Below are positions 1 through 12,976 of a stretch of 64,000 bases of DNA, in pieces. The DNA is from Notospermus geniculatus (Eukaryota > Nemertea > Pilidiophora > Heteronemertea > Lineidae). Positions within the stretch are counted from its first letter, which is position 1, and each line of letters opens with the position of its first letter. A model generated the notes under the pieces. That model was not told where the DNA came from. It saw only the letters and a list, made by a program, of their open reading frames with translations, and made no database searches. Made by a program: the position numbers and the translations under genes. The stretch spans positions 1,142,276 through 1,206,275 of the forward strand of contig NMRB01000004.1 in assembly GCA_002633025.1 (NCBI GenBank), read 5' to 3'.

Positions 1-795
1 CTCGTGGTTTTTTGGAGTGACCTATTTCACACGAAATTCCATTCATAAAACAACTGGACTTTGTCCATTGACGTCACTGCTATTACTATTAATTACATGT
101 ACTAGGCCAACAATTGACTTCTGGAACCCGAGTTAATTATAGAAGCATAACGGGGTTATTTCTGTTGTTTTAGTGACGCGCTTCCTGATGCCAGTCAAAG
201 TCTGAAGAATGACATACATATTATTGACATACATGTATCATCTCTAGGCCTTCTTCTTACATTTAAAATAGACATTCCAAGAATCACAGACGACAGGCAT
301 GCACTCTACTCCGAGTTCTGGCATGTCTGGAACGATCATCCTTGTGGACTTATCTCCTTCCAGAATTCGTTATTCGTGGTTATGTCGTTTTCAAAGTATC
401 CATTGAAATAAATGCAATTTGTTTCCACTCTCAGATACACAAAGGCTCACAGACCGTTTTATTGGTAAGCACATTTATCATTCTCCATTGCTTGTAGAGA
501 ATTTTCATTTTGTTTTTGGTTGGCAGCTTGGAGGAGTATTCAGTTAGCGATAGCTTCTTCGCAACGTTCTTTACTTTTTTTCTGCTTGGGTGGAGTTCTT
601 CCTTGGTTTTTGAAATAAAAAAAGATGGCTTCAAATACTTGTCAGAAAACGATAGGAAGCGTATTCTTTGGATATTTGTGGGTTTTTCTCATCAACAGAT
701 ATTTACCATTTACTCATTCATGATAACATGGGGTAAGTTGGTCGAAGAAAGACTAGAGAGAGGGCGGCCAAGAACGAAACTGCATCATAGGTCGT
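1..795. other. Intergenic, no feature recognised
   Basis: Only short chance reading frames occur here and none resembles a known protein or shows plausible splice structure. I see no RNA gene and no clear repeat. Confidence 0.5.
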
Positions 796-977
796 AGGCC
801 CGTATTTTAGAATGCTCCGCATCGTAAAGGAGTTCCTCAAGGCTATTGTTCTCAACAGGAGGCTATTGTTCTCAACAAGAGGCTATTGTTCTCAACAGGA
901 GGCTATTGTTCTCAACAGGAGAACAATAGCCTTGAGGAACTCCTTTACGTTGAGGAGCATTCTAAAATACGGGCCTT
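796..977. mobile_element. Inverted-repeat element (MITE) with internal 20-bp tandem repeat
   Basis: The ends are inverted copies: the left end reads GGCCCGTATTTTAGAATG and the right end is its reverse complement. Inside the left arm a 20-bp unit (AGGCTATTGTTCTCAACAGG) is repeated four times at about 840-920, and the right arm carries one inverted copy of it. There is no coding capacity, so it is a non-autonomous DNA element. Flanks do not give a clean target duplication. The terminal motif CGTATTTTAGAA recurs in the elements at 25500 and 29348, suggesting one family. Confidence 0.8.
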
Positions 978-1001
978 AGACTTCTCCATGACGTACGCAC
1001 C

Positions 1002-1203
1002 AGTGGGCTGTTCTTGCCTACAAGTGACCTAAAGTGGGTTGTTCTTGCCTACAAGTGACCTAAAAAAGTGGGCTGTTCTTGCCTACAAGTGACCTAAAGT
1101 GGGTTGCTCTTGCCTACAAGTGACCTAAAGTGGGTTGTTCTTGCCTACAAGTGACCTAAAGTGGGCTGTTCTTGCCTACAAGGGACCTAAAGTGGGCTGT
1201 TCG
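1002..1203. repeat. Minisatellite, 31-bp unit, about 6.5 copies
   Basis: A unit that begins AGTGGGCTGTTCTTGCCTAC and continues AAGTGACCTAA is repeated head to tail. Copies differ by single substitutions (GGGCTG/GGGTTG, AAGTGACC/AAGGGACC), and one copy has a run of extra A. The array starts 25 bp after the preceding inverted-repeat element. Confidence 0.9.
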
Positions 1204-2023
1204 TGCTGAAACAAGGAATCATGGAATGGTGATGGATTTTCTGTGAACTAGCAAACATGAAGGATTTTGAACTTCAAACGTCCTTTGCCGACCCGTAGCG
1301 AACACTGAACCGTTGGTCATGTAATACGCTGGGGAAACGATGCATGGTGGTGTTCTCTGACACTGTGATTCAACACTTCATTGCGGCCGTTATCCTAGGG
1401 CCAGATCTGTGAATATTGGCAATACTCTCACCGAGATATCACCGTTTCTGGCCTCGGAAAAAGAACCGGTCATGTGACAAATAACTATGTAAAAAAACTT
1501 CAAGGATGAATGTTATCGTATGAATTATAAACGTATCATGTTGCAAAATCGAAGCTTTTTCTATTTTTTTATTTGCCTTTGTTGTTATACCAGTTTATGA
1601 TCCTTTTGTAGTAGCGCTTGCGCTTTGTGATGTGTAACGGGGAAACCATGTGTTGCCCTTGTTGAATCACGCTTGCGCTTTGTGATGTGTATAGGGGAAA
1701 CCATGTTGCCCTTGTTGAATCACCCTGTCAATATCTTTTTACCTTTTGCCATTTTCCCTTCACTTTGTCCTCCGATTCTGTGACCCTCATCGATTTATTT
1801 TGCTCTTTTCCCCCAGCATATTACCCTGGATGCCATTTTCATATACTTCCATTTTGCCCTTGTATGATGGTCGATAATGGCAAATGGGAATACATGTACT
1901 TAGTATAATAAGTGTCCTCAACAAAAGATTTTCGTAGTCTTCTTTTTCATTGTTTCGTCATCCTAACCTAACAAAGTTTAGAAAAATTGTCTTCCCCTTT
2001 TACTGCCAATGGCAATTTGGTTA
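1204..2023. other. Intergenic, contains a 57-bp direct repeat
   Basis: No gene seen. Positions about 1614-1670 and 1671-1724 are a tandem pair sharing GCTTGCGCTTTGTGATGTGT and the following GGGGAAACCATG motif. The rest is AT-rich unique-looking DNA. Confidence 0.6.
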
Positions 2024-2025
2024 TA

Positions 2026-2170
2026 CACTCTTAGAAAAAAAAGGTTTTAAAAGGGTTCTTTGCTGGAACTGTGGGAGAACCCTCTAAAAGGGTTCTGTAG
2101 AGAACCCTACCATAAAGAACCCTTAAAGGTTCCAATTGGAACCTTTTTAGAACCTTTTTTTCTAAGAGTG
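2026..2170. mobile_element. Inverted-repeat element with CACT...AGTG ends at a TA target
   Basis: The left end CACTCTTAGAAAAAAAAGGT is matched by an inverted right end ending CTAAGAGTG. Both ends abut a TA dinucleotide, consistent with a 2-bp target duplication. The interior is made of inverted and direct GGGTTCTTT/AAGAACCC motifs and has no reading frame. The short CACT termini fit either a Tc1/mariner-type or a CACTA-type non-autonomous element, and the TA target favours the former. Confidence 0.85.
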
Positions 2171-2172
2171 TA

Positions 2173-5100
2173 CATATGATCATAAAGACAGTCTTTATGA
2201 TATGATTGATAAACCTGACAAATCGTGAAACCCTGCCACAGAGGGAAGCACACTCGCTGGAGCTTCCAACAAATACCTTTCACGTACCTTTTAAAGCTTT
2301 TTTATGTCGTGTATATGTATTTATATATTTAACGCAGTATTGGCCTTGGCTGTGAAAGGGTTAAGGAAGCTGGGAGCGGCAAATAGATAAAGTTGAAGTA
2401 GAATAGTCTTTAATGTAGTCGACCATTTCGGACTTAGCCTCCCGAATATTCTGATTGGAATGTTATTCTTTTTTAATTCTCATCATCTCTATGAGCTTAT
2501 TGTACGCATGTGGCATAAAGAAAATTCCTATCGAATGCCTTCGTAATGTCACTGACTTCGCCCTTGGCGCACAATAACCAAGAAAATATCATTCATAAAA
2601 GAGAGAATATGTCTTACAATCAAATTCTTTCTTTTCTGTTACTGCTGTGTGACATGGCGTATTCCACAACTCCCACGACCGGAGCGGATTGCACCAGCCC
2701 ATCTGTTGCAGGCAGTCATCTATTGTCAAGAGGATAGCTACAGCCACTGATTTTTTAGAAAAAATGCCAATTTCTTTAAGAGTCTACCAAGAAAACCATA
2801 ACTTGGTGACTATCATCTTACATTTGGTGTCACCTCGGGAGGCTTTGTTGCATGCATTCCTCTTCATAAAAAACAACATTGTTCTCTAAACTGTGATGAA
2901 AACTCAAATGAACAAATGCTGGTGAATGGGCTTCCTTTCTGTTGTATGCTGTATCAGATCACCTTAAAGGAATATTGGCCTAACACTAAGTGTAATCTGG
3001 TTGCCCTTTCTAATAAAAAAACATGGGCTATATATAAAAATCGGACAAAGGATGAAGAAAGCAGTTCTTTAGCGGGTAATACCACAAGTAAGACCTGCTT
3101 TGTGGACGACTTTGTTCAATGGTACCAAATGGGGGATCACTACAGCATCTGCTTTTCGACCTAAACCAGCCAATATACCGTACTTTCACATCTAGCGGTT
3201 ACTCATACAGAATTTAGGCTCAACCCACTCGGGATATCTTCGTGTAACCTCAGCCAATGGCGTGCAGAGCTGAGACCACTGACACACAATGTCCGCCTCG
3301 ATCAGTTACAGGTTCAATGGGGATCATAGCCACTGCCTCAGTTGGTATTTATGAAATGAAAGTGACATCCTGGTCCTGATCAATTTCCCCCACAAAAGGC
3401 GTTCATTGTATTGAACCAATACCATTCAGTCATTGGTGCCGCTCTCCGAAAGCGATATATGGAATAAAACTTGCTTGGTCATGGGCGTTCGCCCTTCACT
3501 ATACATGTGTAGGCCTATATCAACAGTCAGAACAAATGGTAAAAAAAAAGTTTCGTGTATACACATAGCCAATCACACTAGGACAACCTTTGACCCCGAA
3601 TGGCATCGCACCTTTAGCAGCTGGGGAATCCCGTTCGCATTCCACACTTACCTAAGTTCCCATCAGAGCCGATTCCATGGCAAGTGGACCGAGACCTCCT
3701 ACACATGACCTGATGGGGACTCTTTCACCTTTCAAAGAAATATAAAAGACTCAGGAATTCTCTTGTATTGTCGAATATTATTATTCCCTTGGGTTTACGA
3801 GTATTGCTCAGTCCCGTCGGAGATACGACGCGTGAGAGGCATGAGTTTGAGTACGAGGGAGTGAGTTGAAAATTTGGAGTATAGTTGCTGCTGCTGTTTG
3901 ACTTTGTCATGTTGAATCAAAAACGATGGTGATTATGAGGAACTACAATATATTTTGTAAGTATTAATTTGAATCATTGTTCGAGGTGAAACATTGGTCA
4001 TGCTGATCGCTCTTTCCAGGTCACTGGGTCCATATTCATAAAACTATACTTAAGTGCAAGTGTCACACATATCCTTTGTTCAACACAAAAGGTAAGTGTC
4101 ACACTTTGACTTAAGTATGACTCAACTGCGCGCACATTTCTTGCGCGATAAACGGTTGTTTTATGTGCGGGCACCCGAGTCGGCCTTATTCGTGAAGTTG
4201 CGGGTACTCTGAATAAGTTCCTCAGGGTTTTATCCCATCTCGAAGATGCTGATTGATTGTTTGTGTGCGATACGCCACTTTGATCTTATGACATTTTCGA
4301 ATCAATTGTTCCGCTGATTCGTAATAATGAGAAAATGCCATGTACGCTCGGCCTGTGGGCCATTGGCGGGCGAATGACGATACTGGAACCCCTCCATTAC
4401 GAACACTTTGACTGGTGCTTTCTCTAGTGTAGATAGATGTCCTGATTACAGAGGCCAAAGCAAGTAAAATGAAAAGTTTGGGATTGATCTTTGTTGTCCT
4501 CAAAAGGAAGGTATCCTGGGAGAAGTGTCCGTTTGGGGAGGCTCCATTGTAGTTTGAACTTAAACGCCTCCGCCATCTTTTTTACCATCCTTTTGTCTGG
4601 ATCAGTAAACTCCTGGAAAATTGTCAACATCAGGTAAAGAAATACTTTCTGTAAACCTCTCACGAAGACTTTGCTACTGGGCAAACATGTCTGCTTCGTA
4701 CATCAATCAATAAGTTAGTCATAGTCATTAGGAACTCAAGAATAATAGAAAGAGAGTGAAGATAAAGAAATAGTTGAACAAACCTGAAAGTAGTATTTAA
4801 TTGACAACATATCATTCAGATAATTAAGAGATGCGGGCCCTAATGGTGCATCGTTCAAATTGTCAATGACGAACACATTCAATAACTTATCATCGATCCG
4901 TATTCTCTTGTGTGTCATGTCATCTAATTAGCCAGCATTAGCAATGATCAAGAGTCAATTAACCGATTTCTCATTTAGTCAACAGGTGTGTAGGATGAGC
5001 CTCCGAGGTTTAGGCCTATAAGCAAGGGTGGGTGAAATATTCATCCTTCAAATGTCGTGTGGGTTGTTGAAGGAACAACCTTACATTCTGTTCTCTAGTT

Positions 5101-6823
5101 CTCGTTGTTGGGGGTGAGAATTTTTACATCATGGACAGGTATAACTGTTTGAAGAAGTTCAGTTGTAGAGGTAAGTGAAGGCCAATCATTCCTTTGCCTG
5201 TCCAGCCAGTATGGTATTACGTAAATCTCTTCATTGTAGGAATGAAACATACATCGGTGGTTTTCGTAAGTCTCATGAAACGAACGATATCGCTGAATGA
5301 TATCAAAGGGTTAAGAAAGTAAGTCCGACCTTACACTCTCTCCGTCATCTCATGAGCTCAAGTGATAATAATCACGTTGGATATTTTGATCTATATTTGT
5401 GTCTGCTGAAAAAGCCTGTCGTTCAAACCATGCAGTAATCGCTTTAACAAAGGAACTCGTTCGGACCTGTGCTTGTCTCAAGAAGAAGCTGGCTGGATCG
5501 TCTGTGAGGGAGATAATAATCCTTTGACGGTCGATTCATTCTTTTCTTTAACAAACGTCTCCTCTTTCTCGTTGCGCTTATCTTTGGTGTTTATTTCAGT
5601 CGTCCTTTTCCCTCTTTTTGCTGTCAGCAGACGAGATGCTTTTCCAATGCACCTGCTCAGCTTCTGGCGTACGGGTCAAGGTCATTGTCAAGGAGATTCC
5701 TTCATTGATCCTGTCATCTGATGAGAGCAGACGATGCTAGCATTGAGAGGGGATTTCCTTGCAGGCCAATGACGCAGGAAGCCGTAAGTGCTGCTGAATC
5801 TGCGCACAGGGAATCCCTTAACTCTATTAGCGGTGGTTTCTAATGACGTCATCGCCATTTGCTTGGGATTTCCTGTTCGACGTATGACGTTAGCAAGTGA
5901 TACCCGATGCCATATTTAGCTGAAAGCATTAGGGAAAGTCCCTCGGCAGCGATTCTGTAATGTTTCGACTAGCAATTTGCACCATTAGCTGGGTATTCCC
6001 TCCACCGGAAGTGAATTGGCGGCGTCGCTGACGTCATTTCGTCTAATAGGTTGTCCCAACTGAATATTTGATGAAGAGAATGTTATTTGCCTGATTGAAG
6101 ACCCGAACTTGGATGGTGTTCAAGTGACTGGTAATGACACCATGGTAGGATGATATTTCAATTTGCTTTACCGACTTGAGAAGTTGGTTTAACCCTTCGA
6201 TTGCTTACCCCAAGAAACCCCGACAACATGAACGTCTTATCTGACACAAGAAACGTGTCTCTTTCATCCTAGTTAACTCGTTTGAACTATGATTCCTGTT
6301 GTATCTGGTTGGTTACAGCAGAGCTTTGTGATCAAATATACATCTCGATAAAACACCCCGGACGTTAATTACTTCTTCCAACACAGACAGTACCGCCCGA
6401 TACTATTGTTCAGTTAGTTACCAACCTTTCGCTATGGTATTGACATCACAATATGAAATAACACGCCCGATTATCTGATTATTCAATCTCTCTGGTCATC
6501 CCGGTCATTACATTTGAGATCAGAAGCATTAAATACCACCGGGAACAATTGATTTCTCCCCATGCCCTTTGCTGTCGTCACTAGGCCCGATTATCAAGAT
6601 CATGATGAAATGAACCGGAGTTATGATATAATCATGTATTCATATGAAATCAAAGATGAGCAAGGTCATCTGACCTTCTGATTTTTTTGTGGCAACAGGT
6701 CAGAGAGTCTGCTGCACGACATCAAGGAGAGAAACTCGTATTGTAATTGTGTTCTTCTTCCCTCTGACCTTTCCTTTTTCCAGTCAGCGGTTAATTAGTG
6801 TTTTAGAAGTGATTATTTAGCAG
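2173..6823. other. Intergenic, no gene seen; one truncated inverted-repeat element
   Basis: Reading frames are short and unrelated to known families. About 4027-4120 looks like the left part of a small element: GGGTCCATATTCATAAAAC is followed by an internal inverted pair (ACTTAAGTGCAAGTGTCACA against GTGTCACACTTTGACTTAAG), but the right terminus is missing. The CCATATTCATAAA motif recurs at about 16690 and 23330. No RNA gene was recognised. Confidence 0.5.
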
Positions 6824-7829
6824 TATTTAACCTATGATGGCCGACAAGTAATGAAGTTTGAACCCCTGGCTGATTCATGCAGGCCCTGTGGCCGTCTGTC
6901 CGTCTCATCGCCCACACCTCATCTTGAATATCGTTCCTGATAATAGTATGGGGAAGCGTTAATCCTGGTCCTTTTTTGAATTCATTTCTGGAAAAGTGTC
7001 GCGTTGCTGTTGAAGACGATTGCTTTGTGTTTGAGATTTGGTAACATGGCGTGTCACCTGATGAGATTCTTTTTAGCACCTTTCCAAGCATACAGAAGCA
7101 CTTGTTGACAGTCCGTTCTCGAGAATTATCTCCTGACGAATAGAATCTGGAGGGTACGTGAACGTTCCTACACTTTTCATATTTGAGATTCTTCCGGTTC
7201 CTTCTTGAGACTTTATACGAGAAACGTTCCGTGGAATTAGGTGTGCCATCGTGTGACGTGTCCTTGAATTTCCATCCCAAACGTTGTATAGATACTCGGT
7301 TTCGTGTGGGGTAACTGGGGAGTTGGTAGGTCGACTGATGTTTAGAAAATGTTCATTCGTTTGTATTGTTGAAGCTGAAGGCGTGTACCTTCAACACTCG
7401 CCTCTGAAGCCAAGACACGCTAAAACCCTTGATATGTCAGTGATTTGTCACGGTGTTCGATGCATGGGCGTTCCAAGGGTCGCTTGTTTGTCGCGGTATA
7501 TTTCTAAGAATCCGTAGGCAGATCCAGTAGCCTACATCATAAGGCTTTGCAACCTGTATCTTCGGGTAGGTGTGTGGTGGTAAAGCAGTTCAGTTGCTGC
7601 CTTTTCTCGGTGTCAAGGCTTTTGGTATCGTATGTACATGTATTAGTCGTGTTTCCTTTATCAGGAACAGATGGAATTGCCTGTTCATTTGACGGATTGG
7701 CCTCTGTCACGCGTAAGGTTCCCACTCCCCCTTGTCAGTGTTAAGTCGATCTCTCAAACGCCCACCAATAACATCGACCACTAAGAACGCTTTTTACCAT
7801 TGGAAATAAAACTATTAATGCTTTTTAAT
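6824..7829. repeat. Segmental duplication block A, copy 1
   Basis: This 1.0-kb segment is followed immediately by a second direct copy. Both begin TATTTAACCTATGATGGCC and end CTATTAATGCTTTTTAAT. Apparent frames on both strands are broken differently in the two copies by indels (for example a 15-bp difference near the middle), so they are unlikely to be coding. Confidence 0.92.
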
Positions 7830-8842
7830 ATTTAACCTATGATGGCCGACAAGTAATGAAGTTTGAACCCCTGGCTGATTCATGCAGGCCCTGTGGCCGT
7901 CTGTCCGTCTCATCGCCCACACTTCATCTTGAATGTCGTTGTCCTGATAATAGTATGGGGAAGCGTTAATCCTGGTCCTTTTTGAATTCATTTCTGTAAA
8001 AGTGCCGCGTTGCTGTTGAAGACGATTGCTTTGTGTTTGAGATTTGGTAACATGGTGGTGTCACCTGATGATTGGTTCTTTTAGCACCTTTCCAAGCATA
8101 CAGAAGCACTTGTTGACAGTCGTTCTCAAGAATTATCTCCTGACGAATAGAATCTGAAGGGTACGTGAACGTTCCTACACTTTTCATATTCATATTCCGG
8201 ATCCTTCTTGAGATTTTATACGAGAAACGTTCCGTGGAATTAGGTGTGCCATCGTGACGTGCCCTTGAATTTCCATCCCAAACGTTGTATAGATTGTTAA
8301 GTCTATATACTCGGTTTCGTGTGGGGTAACTGGGGAGTTGGTCGACTGATGTTTAGAAAATTTTCATTCGTCTGTATTGTTGAAGCTGAAGGCGTGTACC
8401 TTCAACACTCGCCTCTGAAGCCAAGACATGCTAAAACCCTTGATATGTCAGTGATTTGTCACGGTGTTCGATGCATGGGCGTTCCAAGGGTCGCTTGTTT
8501 GTGTCGCGGTATATTTCTAAGAATCCGTAGGCAGATCCAGTAGCCTACATCATAAGGCTTTGCAACCTGTATCTTTGGGTAGGTGTGTGGTGGTAAAGCA
8601 GTTCAGTTGCTGCCTTTTCTCGGTGTCAAGGCTTTTGGTATCGTATGTACATGTACTAGTCGTGTTTCCTTTATCAGGAACAGATGGAATTGTCTGTTCA
8701 TTTGACGGATTGGCCTCTGTCACGCGTAAGGTTCCCACTCCCCCTTGTCAGTGTTAAGTCGTTCTCTCAAACGCCCACCAATAACATCGACCACTAAGAA
8801 CGCTTTTTACCATTGGAAATAAAACTATTAATGCTTTTTAAT
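7830..8842. repeat. Segmental duplication block A, copy 2
   Basis: Direct tandem copy of the preceding segment with scattered substitutions and small indels. It includes an insertion of about 15 bp near 8295-8309 that is absent from copy 1. No gene is recognised in it. Confidence 0.92.
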
Positions 8843-10685
8843 CCGTACTACATTCACGTCAATTTCTCCTCCTCGCCCAATACGAACACCGCACCAGGTA
8901 TTGATGGCCCGAGTTGGCGGTTATCTGTGATCTTTCGTCCTTGAGGATGGTGACACTCCATCAGGCAGTCTTGAGTCTATACCCCGCACCCAGGCGGCGC
9001 CTCTCCCACCGTCTGGTCAGAATCAAGTGACGACGACACTGCATACGATTCGCCGATCACAGAAGGAGGCCAATTATTCCGATACGAGCAATGTTACATA
9101 TCGAAATATTTGCCGCACAACCCTGCTCATCTTTTCCTTGGTAATGCGTGCCCCCGCACTCGCCTGGAAGAGCCAGTGACAAAGCACGTAGTATCGCTGT
9201 AACGTAGACACCAGCCAATAGGAGTGGAATACCTGCGCCGACGGTTGAATTGTCACCACCTCACGTGCAACAGTGAATTATACTTTGTCAATTACATTTA
9301 CTCATCTAAAGCTGATAATCTGTATGCGTGGGTGAGACGCTTTACGCCTGTGCTCGCCTCCGGTACTAACGGGTCCAAAACACATCTAATAATGCCAGCG
9401 TCTATCATAGTCATCTTGTTGAAACCCACTCATTCTGATTCATCCGTTTAAGGTCCTCAATCTATCATACTTCTCTGCATTCTGTACATTCGTATCAAAC
9501 TAGCAGGACGTAGGCTTAGCGAACGCCACTAAGAACTTATTGGCAAACGTGTTTCGTCTCTTGTCGAGATTCACTCTCTGTGTGAGGTTCCGTTTCGCGG
9601 ATACAATCTTGCTTCTCGCCCTCGGTTGGACCTATAATTAGGCTTACCCTCGACCCTAAAGGCTTATGAAGTGTCTTTTAGAGGACTGGCAGTTAGCTCA
9701 GACTGGGAAGGGAACAATTATGCAGGTATGAACAATGTGTATTCATATGTGCTACTTGTGTCTTCGATGACTGTGCATATCCTTCATCAGACTTCATTAA
9801 AACTGCTTAAACATAAATTTGGTTAACTTTGACTGGAAGTGGTCTAGTCCTTTTATGTATTCAGCCATAAATGTACAAACATAAGAGTTTCAACTGAGTG
9901 TGAAAACCGAAAAACACCTGTGTAATAAACTGAAAAACTTACGAATTCCCACTTATCAGGCCGTGAACTCTTGTAGCACCTAAAATCTACCCATTCGCCA
10001 CTCGGTCCAACAAGTGGTGGCACTCGCACAACACTTCTAACAACCTTGACCTTTAATGAAATTGACAAGTGTGTGAAGTGTACATGATGTCGAATTAATT
10101 CAGAATGTTTTGTACATTTCTATTTTGTGTTTTATATTCAATAATTTCCCAGACGAAGCTTCTATCCTCCCTAGCCTTATCACTACATGTCTAAACCTAT
10201 ACGCTTAAGTGCGTGTGGTAGTACTATGCATTGTACATAGTATTGATTATATGTTGCTGTATTTAACGCTGCAGCATCCCGTCTTGGTAACTGATGCTGA
10301 AGCAGAGATGTTCTGCTAATAGTAAAGGCGCTCGACGTGCAAAATTTCGTAATTTAAAGCTGTATATTTGCAAATATTCAGAATGAATCAGTGTCCTTGG
10401 AATCCTCCTTGGTTACGGTAGCCTATACTGACTATGCGTTTCCGGTACGCTTGTCGGTGCCTTGACGATGTCTGCGGATGACACCGTGTGGTGGATCGGC
10501 TGCTTGTGTATCACTGTACAGTTTGTTGTAACTGCTTTTCAATTTCCATCGCTTGCCATGGGTGAAGGATGGATGTGCATGCACAAACCCATCAAAGTGT
10601 GCAACTGTAAAAGCTTGTAGCCTTGTCTCTTTGATACTCATTTTTTGTGTGCATGTGACATTGGCACACCTGATCAATAAAGTGA
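8843..10685. other. Intergenic, no feature recognised
   Basis: No convincing coding exon, RNA gene or complete mobile element was found. A short self-complementary stretch at about 10223-10247 (ACTATGCATTGTACATAGT) is the only structure noted. Confidence 0.5.
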
Positions 10686-11339
10686 GGTGTAGTATTTCTG
10701 AGGTGACATTGTTTGTAAACGCCAGGAAGGTACAAAGGCTAAACGACGTCCTGTCATTAGGCGCCCACAGTACCTTGACGCTTTAAGAAAAATATCAGAC
10801 TGTGACGCGTCAGTTTCAGAAGATTAAAAAGATGTGTAAAATCAGTCGATCACGACAGGTGCTGATTTTGACTGCAATGATGGAGATGAAGCCAAAGGTT
10901 CCTATCCCAAGGTTCATAATAAAGTACATCTAAACCAAGTTTTCAGCAAACCACCCCATAGCTTGTCCTTGTTTTGAAGTACAATGTAACTGGAGATAGA
11001 CGTTCCTTGGAGCCATGAGTTTCACGGCAAATATCTCGGTTTTAATTTCGAAAATCGAATCTGCTGTAATATTGACCATAACATCATTGCTGAAATAAAC
11101 TGGATTCCACTCAAGAATGTTAATACCTGTTGCAATGAGTTGAAACCGTTTGACTATCGTACGTGTACTTGTGTAAAACATTCATTATGCATGTATTGAC
11201 GCTGGTCATTCTTCATCTCCACCCTACCATTACTTTTCCATTGCCTTTTCTTCTTCATTTCAATTCCATTTGGCTACAGGATGAAGTGTGTATATTCGCA
11301 TTAGCGACACCAGTGATGTTGTTGTATATGCGTTGTTGT

Positions 11340-11560
11340 TTTCTATTGTTGCGAATAAAATGCAATGCTCTTCCACCATTCTATTGTTTTTAATATACTA
11401 CAGTGCCCCTAATACCATTTTGTTATTCTGAAAAATGCAAGCCCCTAACACCATTGTTGTGTCGGAATAAAATGCAATGATATCCCTAACACCATTCAGT
11501 TGTATCGAAATAAAACGTTTGCCCCATGTTCTGAAAAAAGCAGTGCAGTGACAGCATTCC
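11340..11560. repeat. Degenerate tandem repeat, about 60-bp unit
   Basis: Phrases of the type CCCCTAACACCATTGTTG followed by GGAATAAAATGCAATG recur three to four times with strong divergence. The same array is present in block B copy 2 at about 17745-17935. Confidence 0.55.
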
Positions 11561-12072
11561 TTTGTTTTACATGTGCAGTGCCCCTCACTCATTGTCACTC
11601 TCTTCTGTTGTTTCAAATGAAATGCGGTGCTTGGTTTGACAAAAACCAATAGACTCATCTTCTTCACATATTTTCCAAAAAGATCTTTGTGTACATGTAT
11701 GTGGCTCATGCCGTGCAGCACATAACGTACATACATGTAAGTCTGATTGATATGAAAATATCTGCCTTGTTCAGTCACAGTTTTGTTGAAGAGTACGTGC
11801 AAACGATGCATTAATATCATAATCATTTGTGGGGCATGTCAGAAGCACCAATCATGGTCAAGAACGCGTCTAAATAAACCAGCATCAAGCATCAAGGAGT
11901 TGCAACCTAAGCCGTGTGGACCCTGGGTGACTTAGTGAATTGAAAATGAGCGAAATACCCCGTAACAGTATCATTGGTCCCTCAGTGGGACCAAGGAGGG
12001 TGGCCACCAACTGCCATAGGCTACTGTTGGGCAACCTGCTTCCTACATGGACGTGGTTGTCATTACACGTAC

Positions 12073-12976
12073 AGTCATTGACAAAAGTTTATCTCCACCT
12101 GACATCTTGAATATTTCAAATACTACTGGACCAATTTTAACACGGTTTGTTGCACATGAAAGTATATCTTATTGGTCATATTTCTGCATCAAAATTTTGG
12201 ATATTCGGAAATATCGTTATTATGTAATAGCTCATCAGAAAAAAACACTAAAAATCAACATTGCTATTACGTAATTTTGTTGTGATTTTTGTTGCAGTTC
12301 TGATAGAGTGGAACTTTCTAAGGGTTTGGGGCTTTGTTTCATCAAAATATGTTGAGTGGTTGCTGAGATATCTGAGATTATCAAAATTTCGATAATTTGA
12401 AAATTTCCAATTTTTCACAAATTTTGATATCAGTGGACAGAGCTCACTTCAAAATGTAGAACTATGAAGTTTTGGAACTTTTAGCGTAAACCGGTAAGCA
12501 GTTAAGCATGTTTGATATTTTTGATATTTTGACGAATATGCAATATTACTGCCCAAATAACGCAAAAAAGTTCCAAAATTTTGTAAACCCGTGTTCTGAG
12601 GTTAGCTTTATCTAATGGCATCAAAATTACCTGAAAAGCACGAAAATCTCAAATTATCAAAATTTTGACAATCTCAGATATCTCAGCAACCACTCAACAT
12701 ATTTTGATGAAACAAAGCCCCAAATCCTTAGAAAGTTCCACTCTATCAGAACTGCAACAAAAGTCACAACAAAATTACGTAATAACAATGTTGATTTTTA
12801 GTGTTTTTTTCTGATGAGCTATTACATAATAACGATATTTCCGAATATCCAAAATTTTGATGCAGAAATATGACCAACAAGATATACTTTCATGTGCAAC
12901 AAACCGTGTTAAAATTGGTCCAGTAGTATTTGAAATATTCAAGATGTCAGGTGGAGATAAACTTTTGTCAATGACT
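12073..12976. mobile_element. 904-bp fold-back element with long inverted arms
   Basis: The left arm starts AGTCATTGACAAAAGTTTAT and pairs with the right end for roughly 320 bp per side, with occasional mismatches. The element is bounded by GTAC on both sides (12069-12072 and 12977-12980). The duplicated block at about 18470 has the uninterrupted site with a single GTAC, so insertion with a 4-bp target duplication is seen directly. There is no transposase frame. Four-base target duplications occur in families such as Sola1 and Ginger, but no family can be assigned from the ends alone. Confidence 0.9.

Noticed and set aside
1002-1203. Regularly spaced repeats resembling a CRISPR array
   Set aside because: The units are contiguous with no unique spacers and the genome is animal; it is a minisatellite.
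3240-3330. Possible tRNA-derived SINE (GGTTCAATGGGG with upstream GTGCAGAGCTGAGACC)
   Set aside because: The B-box match is incomplete and no second copy was found in the window.
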